DNA of 64,000 nucleotides from Margaritispora aquatica (lineage: Eukaryota > Ascomycota > Leotiomycetes > Helotiales > Discinellaceae): positions 1,550,001 to 1,614,000 of the forward strand of contig VJWN01000003.1 in assembly GCA_007644065.1 (NCBI GenBank), in the 5' to 3' direction. Of the stretch, positions 35,684 through 45,113 are shown in pieces (within the stretch, counting starts at the first letter, position 1; each line of letters opens with the position of its first letter). The position numbers and the translations under genes are program-made. Under the pieces are notes generated by a model, which worked only from the letters and a program-made list of their open reading frames with translations, did no database searches and was not told the DNA's origin.

Positions 35684-36199
35684 ATGAGATTCCTCACCAC
35701 CGTCAGCGTTTTCGCTTCAATCCTCACCGCTTCTGTCAGCGCATCTGCCATACCTTCCATCACCGAACTCCAAATCGTAAGTCCTCCCACTGCTCTCCTC
35801 TTAGCTCCATCTCCACCCTAGAACCTCTCTCTCCTCGCCAACACCACCACCACCCCCGCCTCTTTTACCATATCCCATCCCATCCCTCTCCTCCCTTCCC
35901 TCCCACGCTCTTCTCACCAACATCACTAACCTCCTCCACAGCGCCAAACCTCCAACACACCAATCGACACCGCGCCCCTCCTCCTCGGCGCCTGTCTCGC
36001 TATCGGGAAATGCTACTACGGCAACGGCAGCGCCGGCAGCGCTACTGATAGCAACGGCGCCTTGGGATGCTACACGTCCGCATGCAACACGAGCAAGAAG
36101 CTCGGGTCCCTGTGTAGCTGTAGTGCGGATGTCCAGGCTGCCATTGAGGTCCAGAGGGAGAAGGGCGAGAAGGCGTGGCCTGTTAAGTGTCCTTATTGA
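35684..36199 (+). CDS. Small secreted cysteine-rich protein
   Basis: Exons 35684-35776 and 35942-36199 join in phase 0 to 116 residues. The first 22 residues (MRFLTTVSVFASILTASVSA) are a clear signal peptide. The mature part holds seven cysteines (GACLAIGKC, LGCYTSAC, SLCSC, VKC), a Gly/Ser/Asn-rich loop, and a Lys/Glu helix before the C-terminal CPY. The intron (165 nt) has donor GTAAGT and acceptor CACAG after a CACTAAC branch site. No known family is recognised; small size and cysteine content fit a candidate effector or cell-wall protein, which is inference. An odd cysteine number means one may be free or pair between molecules. Confidence 0.8.
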
Positions 36200-36829
36200 G
36201 GTTTGAGGTTAGGGTTTGAGTTTGAGTTTGAGTTTGTGAGGGAGATGTGGGAATGGGGCTGTGAGAGGATGAGGGGCAAGGAGATGGAGTAATTGCCGGG
36301 GCCAAATCAGATACTTTTCTAAATGACTTCCTAGATAAGCATGCGTGTGTAGTGATGATTTTGCAACAACACGCATTTTGTTGTCATCCAGTATATCAAA
36401 ACATTAGGGAACGTATACAAACCTGTCTTGGAGGTATTCTATTCCTAACCTTCAACTCTCTCGACGTCTATGGCACAGACGTGCAATTGTAGCTGAATGA
36501 GTCAAATTATGAGGAGAATACATACCGATTTATCCCTGAAGTTGATTGACCCAAAAAGATGTGATTTGAGGTTAATGTCTGGACAAGTGTGCTATTTTGG
36601 ACAAGAATTAACCAGAAATTAAATAAGAGGATGGGGACTTAATTGAACCAGGAAATTCCAACTCCATTCCAACGCCCGGCTAATTTTTGCCTGTCCATGC
36701 TACCGTTCCAGACTCCGCGCTGCCCAAACACCACAGCAAAATACAGAATTTGTACACCTCACTTTTTCACCTTTTCCAAGCACCTCAATCTCCACTAGAC
36801 CGAGTCTACACTCCATCTCCTTCCCATCT
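36200..36829. other. Convergent 3' region
   Basis: The secreted-protein gene and BOS1 converge here. The frame at 36687-36974 overlaps the BOS1 end and is a shadow. Repeats of the unit GTTTGA occur just after the stop at 36205-36235. Nothing else is seen. Confidence 0.35.
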
Positions 36830-37625
36830 TCACCGCAAGAAATGCAGTACCGCCCAGCAAAATCCAAAGAAAATCACCACGCCCGTCCAAAAAATCCACT
36901 TATCCTGCTTCGCTCTCCTCTCAATCATACGAATCGTATCACCACTAACCCCCAGCGTATTGGCCACCGTATAAAGCCTCTTCTGCGTCCCTTTCATGAT
37001 CTCCTTGTCCCTTCCCAGATCCCCCAGCACCGCCTGCCCTCTCGCTAGGTACTCATCCAGCGCCGTGTGCGTGTTCGCGAAGAACGTCTGTTCCCTCAGT
37101 GCGTGGCCCTCCCTCGTTGCATCGCCAGAGTGCATGCTCAGCTCACCCGCTGCGCCAGGCCGAGGAGCCCACGGCGAGTTGGTCGCCGGCGCACTCGCTA
37201 TTGCTGCATTGGAATAAGGGTTGTCTGGCGTAGCGGTGTTGTGTGGTCTCCGTCCGAGCAGCTCGGCGCGGTTGTGTGATGTGGTGGCTTCTTCGCTCTG
37301 GAGTTTGAGTTCCTTGAACTCCTCGCGGAAGGACTGTAGTTCGAGCCGGAAGGACTTGATGCGCTCTTCTGCTTTCTCTTTTTTCGAGGGGTTGAGCTCG
37401 GTTTTGGCTAGGTCGGCATATGCGTCTAGGGTGCGGGAGAAGGATGTTAGGGAGGCGGAGATTTGGCCCAGGAGTGAGGGCGTGAGAGGTTGGCTTGGGG
37501 TGGTGAGAGGGGTAGAGAGGTCTCGTTTGAGTGAGGTGCTCTGCTTGAGAGCCGTGTTAAAGAGAGAGTTCTGGGGGTAGAGTTAGTGGTGCGAAGTAGA
37601 GTTGGGAGAGAGAGGGACGAACCAT
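36830..37625 (-). CDS. BOS1: BOS1, ER-Golgi v-SNARE (GOSR2/membrin)
   Basis: Minus-strand exon 1 is the start codon alone (37625-37623); intron 37622-37571 has donor GTTCGT and acceptor CCCCCAG; exon 2 is 37570-36830. The product is 247 residues. The N-terminal three-helix domain begins MNSLFNTALKQST, and the SNARE motif runs from about 165 to 225 (DKEIMKGTQKRLYTVANTLG). A C-terminal anchor (WIFWTGVVIFFGFCWAVLHF) ends in LR. Bos1 drives fusion of COPII vesicles with the Golgi. Reading through the intron gives an early stop, which supports the one-codon exon. Confidence 0.92.
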
Positions 37626-39421
37626 GGTTATTAGATGTGAGCAGATGGAGCTCTGTCTGTGGGTGTAGAGGAATGAGCGATATGCAGATGCAAAGCTATT
37701 TATTGTTGCTTTGACACTCTCTGGTGGGAAGTGAAATCTGGCATACACAGAAAGTGTGAATTGGATGCAGGTACTTGGTACTGTCACCTAATCGGTTCCA
37801 CCAAAACGTGTCTCGATGTTAATCAAGCAGCCACATGTGGCTTGACACCTAGCTAGCTCCAAGCCAGGATGTGGCTTGACAGACGCGCCACTTTGTATCG
37901 GAGGTTGCGGCCGTTTTCGCCGGTGTGTGGCACGTCACATCAAGCTTGGCATTAATGCCTGTGGGAATGGCTAAATCGATTTTCAGGGACAAAGGACCCT
38001 GAAAATAGACGAGGTGATAAGAATCAACGATGGTAGCTTTGTTTATTTGTCGATGGGGAAGATGTTAACAATAATTGAAAGCAAAGACATGTATATATGA
38101 TGATACTCAAAATGCGCTCATACTGTGTTCACAAAGCTATTGTCTCTTGTCTATCACTTATCCGTGCTTTATCCACTGACAAAACGCCGACCCGGCCTCG
38201 GCTGTGCAAATGTCTAGGAATGGAGGTTGTGGTGGAAGTCAGTAATGGGCCCGGACTGGACGAAATGAACGAAACCTGGCAGAAACTGGATCAGGCACAT
38301 GTCAAAAAGGCGTAACAACTTCAAGTTTTCTTTGCATGTTTCTCTATATCTTTCCATTGATTGGTAGAAAGGTTAAAGCTGATGGTCCACCGGAGCTTCT
38401 TTCAGCTTTTGTTTGATGCACAAGGAATTCTAGAAGTTCAACGCTTATTTATATCGTAGCAGTACAACCCCATATGGTTACATTTATATATTCGTACATA
38501 TTGCATGCATCTACATCTATCCATATCCACTTCTTGAGGCAGATGGATATTGTATAGAGAGAGATCAGCTTTCCACCTCAACCTCTTGTTACACATTGTA
38601 CTTCTTTCCTCGTATATCGTACGGTATCTAACCTAAAGGTACCTTCACTATATTCACCAAGGTACTTTACCTTCCACATTTGTCTCTTGAAACAAGAAAC
38701 ATCAACCACCAAACAAACCACCAAACCACCAAGATACCATACCAAGAAGCAACCAACGCTACTTCTTTGGCTCCTACCATTCCTCTCTTCCTCTTTCCCG
38801 ACATCATCAACATTCCCCATTTCACAGATCTTCCATCAACAATCCTACATACATCGCTTCATTGCTCGCCAATATCTCTTCCACCACTTTACGATTCAAT
38901 AGAGTACCGTAGTACTGTAGTATCAGAACCCAACTCAATTCATCCGCTGCCATCACCCATCCATAGGATTTGGCGAGCTCTACATTATCCCGACTTTATT
39001 CTCCATATTCCCACTTTGACGCCCACCTCTTTGCGCCCACGTCACCGTCCCAATATACTGCGGGGTCTGCAGTTGAGCTTTGTACTCTCTCCAATATTCC
39101 ATGAGGCGCATCGTGCACATCGGATGATACACGGCGAACGAACCATCCATCAATCACTATCTCACACATCGTCAAACTCCAACCTCACCATTTGATAGGC
39201 AACCAAATTTGTGCGCCGTGACACATAGCTGGCTTTACCTCAAAAAATTCTTATCTGTCTGCTTGCGAACGCCTGGTCTGCAATTGCCAGCCTAGAATCT
39301 GCGATTGAATCGCAAAAGGAATGCGAGTTTCTGCATCGAGACATACCTGTAAGCTGCAACCTGATATCTTCCTTGAGACCAGACTGACTTTCTAGAACTT
39401 ACACCTTTCAAAATAGCCAAA
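37626..39421. other. Intergenic region with BOS1 promoter and a long CT-rich leader
   Basis: The left part is the BOS1 promoter and holds two copies of ATGTGGCTTGACA (listed separately). The frame at 38097-38315 is short with no features. From about 38640 the sequence is C/A/T-rich and resembles a 5' leader; the 171-codon frame at 38680-39195 is low-complexity with Ser, Thr, His, Pro and Ile and is probably leader for the gene at 39422. Confidence 0.35.
37835..37881. repeat. 13-bp direct repeat ATGTGGCTTGACA
   Basis: Exact copies at 37835-37847 and 37869-37881, 34 bp apart start to start, lie about 210-255 bp upstream of the BOS1 start codon. They may be binding sites in that promoter or a small duplication. 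Confidence 0.7.
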
Positions 39422-39958
39422 ATGCCAGGCTTAAGCACCACCTACTTGCTTCCAGCAATTGTTCTCAATCCAGCCTTCATACTACATCTCATCAATACCT
39501 TTGTATCCCACTTCGCGCCGCCCCCACCTACAACCTCATATTCACCACACCCTTTCATGGAGAGTCTGGGACCATTACCTGGCGCGACACCATATTTTGA
39601 TGTGCATGCCAACGATCAGATGTGCTGGGGTTATACCGCCATTATGGTCATTGTCCAAATCTGCGCATTTGGAAAAGTCTCCGATAACAGAATTGCGCGG
39701 AGGAACGCCAGAGCTGCGCGACAAGAACGAGAGCGCATTCGACAAGAGGAGCTGAATAAGACACTAGAAAAGATTGCGATCCCAAGTACCAATGGACATG
39801 TTGCTGGTACAGACGGTGCGGCAGATCTTCCGAGTCTGGAAAAGTCCAATGGCAATGGCCATGGAGCGACGTTGAATGGAAATGCGAACAAATCGACAGA
39901 TTCCTTGTATAGCGAGGGAAGCACAACGGAAACGAGTGAAGAAGAGATGATGATTTGA
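39422..39958 (+). CDS. Hypothetical small membrane protein
   Basis: This intronless frame encodes 178 residues after an A-rich CAAA/ATG context. Two hydrophobic segments are visible: YLLPAIVLNPAFILHLINTF at about 8-27 and CWGYTAIMVIVQICAFG at about 68-84. A basic Arg-rich coiled stretch follows (RIARRNARAARQERERIR), then a disordered Asn/Gly/Ser and acidic tail ending EEEMMI. I do not recognise the family. The hydrophobic pair with a basic flank suggests a hairpin in an organelle or ER membrane with a cytosolic tail. Confidence 0.7.
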   Translation: MPGLSTTYLLPAIVLNPAFILHLINTFVSHFAPPPPTTSYSPHPFMESLGPLPGATPYFDVHANDQMCWGYTAIMVIVQICAFGKVSDNRIARRNARAARQERERIRQEELNKTLEKIAIPSTNGHVAGTDGAADLPSLEKSNGNGHGATLNGNANKSTDSLYSEGSTTETSEEEMMI

Positions 39959-42257
39959 CTTGACATTGATACCCTACGGTTTGGGCTGGCATTAGAATGA
40001 CCTGGTGGAAAAAGCATCAGCATAGGCGTTTATAGTGGACACAGGCGTTGTACAGGAGTTTGAAGGTTTCCACAGACTGGGCGGAGGAATGACTGCAGTC
40101 ATTGGCAGAACAATAAACTATATGTCTACTGCAACGGCCCGTATGTAACTAACTATATATGTGCGGTGATGTCAAGTCTGGTCATGTGAGGTCAGGTCAT
40201 GTCAGATAAGATGCACCTGTGTGGTGGTAAGTGAAGATATACTTTTTTTTGGGAGAGATTTGCAACTGCACTCCCAAACCCACCGGTAGTACCGGCACTT
40301 GGAACTGTTTCTTTTGCTAGTTTGCTTTTTGGGGTGAGCTTGGAGTGAGTGATGTTTTTTATTTTAAAACTAGTACATTTTACTGTTTTTGCTAGCTTTC
40401 ATTACCTCGGAAGAGAGATTTTGAAGAGAATCTAAAAGTCTAAATAGGTTTATTGCATGCAAGTTTTTGGTAATCCATCCTTGGATTACTCCCTCAAGAT
40501 ACTGCTGTTATAGTAGGCAGGCAGTATGGTGGTATGAGCGCATAAATAACCTACCTTACCTCCATCCCCACTTCACTTAGCTAAGCTAGCTAGGTTCGCA
40601 TTGGGTACGGTGTGAAACCTACCTACCTTATGGTGGTTCATCTTAGGTATTGTACGATTATTTGTTGGACGGGACTGATTTAGCGCCCCTTCTAATATTT
40701 GAGCCTGAATGGCACATTGTTTTGCTTTATTTTGTCCTGGTGGTTATTTTTAATTGGGAAATATATACGAATCTAATTGACATTGGTGCGATTAGTCAAA
40801 ATATCCTTGATCACATCATCGCAGCAATAGCGGCCTAGTGGACTGAACCAGGTGGAAAATACATGGAGCTTTTTCTGCTGGCAATTTCTCTAGTCATTCA
40901 TTGACTGGTGACTGTGTTGGAATCTGCCAAGACCAGAAGTTTGAGACGGTACAAATCAGATAGTTATTCGCGCTTGGTAATCGTCCAGAGAATCTGATGT
41001 TTGATTTGAAAAGCGATTTAAGACGTTCACGCTCTTGGCAGATCTAAAATATGTAGTTCATCGCTTAGTTAAATCCTCGGGATTTCATTGTATATTTTTC
41101 ATCAAAACATTGGAGCAAGTAGCTAAAGAGCCTCCACTGACACTTAGTGTAAGCAGCGGTAAATTTCTATCTCTAGTGGGTAAAATTATGAGGAGATACC
41201 TACAAATCTGTCTCTGGATTAAAATTCGGGATTGTGGGCTACTTGAAGTTGAGGCTCGACGAAGTGTACTAATACTCATTTCTTTCATCGTCTGTCTGTC
41301 TGCCCGTCTGTTATCATTGTGATGGCTAGAATATTGATTTAAGATAAGTGATCTAAGATAAGATGATGGCAATATGGCACCTTGTAATCATAGCTGGCTC
41401 ACCTGCAAGCTCGTACAGGATTCATGCATTATTTGTGTGGTGCTCAGGTTCGGCAGGCAGCCTACCCAGCCTTACACTCTAGTGGTGTCGGTTTGACTAT
41501 TGGGGGTTGAAGGTGAAGTTAGATGCTTTTGATCAAATAATTTGCTCAAGCACTCAGTAAGACCGCGTGAGGGAGAGGGAGAGGGAGAGGGATTTTGGCT
41601 AGGGATGCAGACCATAAGGCGTGAAGTGATTAATTCGTGGTATCCCCACTATATGGCTCAGCTTTACAAAATCTCTACACAATCACTCCAACGGCTCTTC
41701 CTCTAATTCACTAGTATTTCTAAGTTCTGGGCACATTGCGAGAACTACCTGCTTTATCTGTATGAGTTTTGGCTCTCATATGACGTGTCGTGATCTTGGT
41801 GGGACTTTCTAAGATGTTAGAGAGAGGTAGTTTGGACCCTTGATTGATATTTGGACTAGACAGGTTATTATATGTATCTCACAATCTCCCCTTCAAACTC
41901 AAAAACCCCATCTCGATTACTTTCCACACTTTATGATCTTACGCTTTCAATCTTTCGAAGTTCTCCTTTCCTTTTCATCTCGAAAGATCCAATCCTCGGG
42001 CTTCGACTTCGCCATGCGGATACCAGGTTAAGTCCGCGCAATGACTTGGGGCTATATAGTTTCCCAAGGAGCACGTCCCGACCTCGTTGTCGACAGGGAA
42101 GCTAGATTGACTGAGCATGGCTCGTTGTCAATGATGCGGACCTGTCACCTGGACTTGGATGAGATGGCTGCTTGATACCATTAGACCGTCCGCGAGATCC
42201 AAGTCGCTGACTATCAATCTGCTCGAACAGCCAGGCGGACTCTAGGTAGAGGCGGAC
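39959..42257. other. AT-rich intergenic region
   Basis: About 2.3 kb with no gene I can support. TACCTACC-type repeats occur near 40550-40630. A GGGAGA tandem run is at 41571-41592. Frames at 40650, 41035 and 41840 are AT-driven. An open stretch from about 42185 in another frame may be an upstream exon of the next gene. Confidence 0.35.
41571..41592 (+). repeat. (GGGAGA)n tandem repeat
   Basis: Three perfect GGGAGA units plus a partial GGGA lie in a non-coding stretch. It is a simple purine repeat. Confidence 0.8.
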
Positions 42258-43063
42258 TTGCCAAGAAGTACGATTCCAAGGAGGCAACTTCGAGGATCTG
42301 GACATCTGGTGTTCCTTGTGAAAGACCTGCAATGCGCTTTGGCGTCACTTTATCTTCTCCGGGGATACGAGAGGGTGGAAGTCAACCATCCGCATGTTCC
42401 AGGTGACTCACTAATCAACAAAACATTCATAAAAGTGCTTAGGATGAAGGAAGACCTGGATAAGATGCAATTCGTGTCGTCTTCCTTCGAGCAAACGGCA
42501 GATAAGGTCTATAACTTTCTCGAGAGTACAGTAAGCTTTCCCTTTCTGAATGTCTGAATTTGCTTACTAACATGTTGAAGTTGGACGAACTGCAGGGCAA
42601 GGCTGCTGCTAGCATGCGGTTGGAGAGCTTGAGAGGATGCAGTACCACAGATGGCACCTCGTGTGGGTATCTAGACGAGTGGGAGTGCGTTTCGAAGCGT
42701 TCGCGTCAATTGCTTGAGCTGCCAGAGGAGACCGCCATCAGAATCTCTCGGATGGCAATCTACAATACCTTTGAAGATCTGGAAAAACGCTTCAAGGGCT
42801 TCGCAGCCTTCAAGCACGACCCGATCGCACTCGAGATGAAGAATTGCGAGCAGTTCAAGCGCGACAAGGCAGTGCAAGAGGAGCTGCTCAGACAGAACCG
42901 CGCGTGGACGAAAAACCTGTGGAAGCCCCGCCCGCGCAACGTTCCCCCTAACTTGCGCATGCAGGCCCAAAGCGGTGCCATTCCCCAGCTCAAGGCCGAA
43001 GCGAAGCGGGAGATGTACCTCAACGAGAACGGCGATCGCCTCCGCAAGGAGACCTTGGATTGA
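42258..43063 (+). CDS. Hypothetical protein, 5' end uncertain
   Basis: Exons up to 42530 and 42581-43063 join in phase 0 (donor GTAAGC, acceptor TTGAAG, CTAAC branch site), giving FLEST followed by LDELQGKAAA. The second exon encodes a mostly helical, Lys/Glu/Arg-rich protein with no family I know. If the first ATG at 42258 is used the product is 251 residues. An alternative model uses a 40-nt intron 42403-42442 and an upstream exon from about 42185 in another frame. The frame ends with TGA at 43061-43063, but coding-like sequence continues in the same frame to 43294. The gene could therefore be broken by a nonsense change, be read through, or end here. Confidence 0.5.
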
Positions 43064-43294
43064 CCAGCTACCGTGCTCGTCACCATGGACCCTGATATCG
43101 ACTCCCCGTCTGCTGAGCGCTGGGCGACGCTGTATCTGGACGGCGCAACGCTCGACTACACGGCCAGGTTGCTCAAGGACTTTGCTCTCCCTCCGGCGGA
43201 TCAGGAGAAGATCGGCTTGTTGTATAAGGTTTGGTATGCGCTCAAACAGAGGGTTGGGACCACTGAGGTGCGTGCCAAAGAGATAGGATTGTGA
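43064..43294 (+). pseudogene. In-frame coding-like extension after the TGA
   Basis: The 76 codons after the TGA stay open in the same frame and end in TGA at 43292-43294. They use GC-rich third positions and encode a globular-looking helical segment (ERWATLYLDGATLDYTARLL). An ATG in good context (CACCATGG) occurs at 43085. It is either the lost C-terminus of the preceding gene, a read-through extension, or a separate 69-residue frame. Confidence 0.35.
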
Positions 43295-45113
43295 GGGAAA
43301 CAGGAGGAGGAAGAGACACCATGATGACGTTGACGTCTAAGCGGTGCTAGAGGTGATCTACCATATAGGAAGCATATGATACATGCATGCTTGTCTCTTT
43401 TGTTGGAATCTGTTCTCGTATCTTTGCTATTTGGTTTTCTTGTTGGTATTACGATTTCAATGATGATTCATAGATATATGTATATGTATGGTAGCATTGG
43501 CGATGGTTAGCGTGTTAAGATAGGAGTAAGGAAGCCTAGTTAGGTTATTGGTTCAGTTTTTGTGTTTTGGTGAGATAGCCATCTAGAGTAGAAACCATGT
43601 GTTTGTATTTTGGTCACAACTCTGATATACACGTACATGTGCATATTGTAAGACGAAGTTTTACTACTCAGCCAAGGTGATGTGAATATTTCTTCGCTTG
43701 TAGAATGTGTACAAGCAAGTAAGGCAGTAGGTATTGTTGCACATTCTGATCAGGCGACTCTTTTCTTATATACCCTAGATATTTCTCGGAATCTGCCTCG
43801 TAGGGAGGTCAAGTTGGAGAGCGGAGCGGAGCGAAGATCGGGCGGGGTGGGATCTACCTCGCTACCTTGGCGTTGTCGTGCTGAATAGGGTAAGGCATCG
43901 AGCTAGGCTAGAGTTGGATTTAGCAAAATCGAGACATGGAGCGTATCTTGTTCTCGGACTTTCGCTTGATTTACAACAAAACTGTTGGCTTTATTTGATA
44001 CCTCTGTATGTTTCTTCAGCTAATACACACTGTTAGATCTCTTACCTGAGGATGGAGTCATGACTGCGTGCCGTTCGAAACACGGTCTGATCAAATCACA
44101 GATGGATCCGTGCATAGATAGGTAGGGTATCGATGGTTTGGGTGGTGGAAGCCTTCTTCCTCAAGGCTATAGATCCAGGTGTTTGTTAGTCAACTCCTAG
44201 GATTTAATATCAAAGTGTTATGATCTTACAGCTTCGAAGCCATCGAATCTTTTGCTCGCCAGAGAGTATTTCATCTGATCCTCTATCCCTCACACATGAC
44301 ATCTGCCAAGCGCTACGCATCAATCGCGATCTCCATCCTGATCTCCATCCTTTATGGCACTTTCGCAGATGGGGAATATTCATGCCAGATCGGATTTTTA
44401 AATACCGTCCTGTTTTCTATCTCTCTCTAGGCGTCATATGATGGGGTTCGCTTTTGATGTGAAGCGCTGGGACTGGGATCCTCCCAGCGACGGGGTGAAA
44501 CACGTGGTTCCTTGAGACGAGGGCAGCAGGGTCAGTGCTTGACAAGATGTTTTGGCGATGTTGTGCGCTGGACGAGAGGGGAGCTTGAGAGGGGGGAGTG
44601 GGAGTGAGAGCTGGGTCCAGCTCCCCAGGGACGCGAGAGAGTCGGTGGGCGTGTGGGTGTGGGCGAGAGTGGATGTTTAGGTTCTTATGCGTGTCTGGTT
44701 GTGTCCGCGATGCATGAGGTGCCATGACGAGTGTTCATTTTATGTTTTGGCCGTTCTGTGTGTTCCTTGGGGCCCGGCGTGTCTTGGGTGAGGTGCTGCA
44801 ATGCGGCTCTCGCGCTGTTGGCGACGTCGCTCACTTTATGCGGTGCGCGTGTGGTGTTTGGGATGGAGCGTGTGTTGGGTCTTGGTTCTATTGGGTTTGC
44901 AATTTTGGTTTGGGGTTCTTCTGCTTTATCTTGGACGAGAGCCTTTCCTCGACTCATGAATCCGATGGATCTTGTCTCTTTCTTTTTCCCATTTCATCTT
45001 CACTTCTCCTTCCTCTCTTTTCCATGATCAAAACAATACCCGTCGTTTACTCACTTCTTCGAAACCCCCTGAGTTGATCTCACGCTCGCTAATCGAATAG
45101 TCGCGCCGCAACT
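43295..45113. other. Intergenic region upstream of the giant gene
   Basis: About 1.8 kb. Frames at 43682, 44220, 44417-44725 and 44731 are short or Gly/Val/Trp-rich translations of G/T-rich sequence. The last 200 bases are CT-rich and form the likely leader of the gene at 45114. Confidence 0.35.

Noticed and set aside
38680..39195. 171-codon plus-strand frame
   Set aside because: Composition is that of a pyrimidine-rich leader; no conserved-looking segment, so treated as possible 5' UTR.
44417..44957. Antisense frames upstream of the giant gene
   Set aside because: Arg/His/Pro/Thr-rich translations of G/T-rich DNA without motifs.
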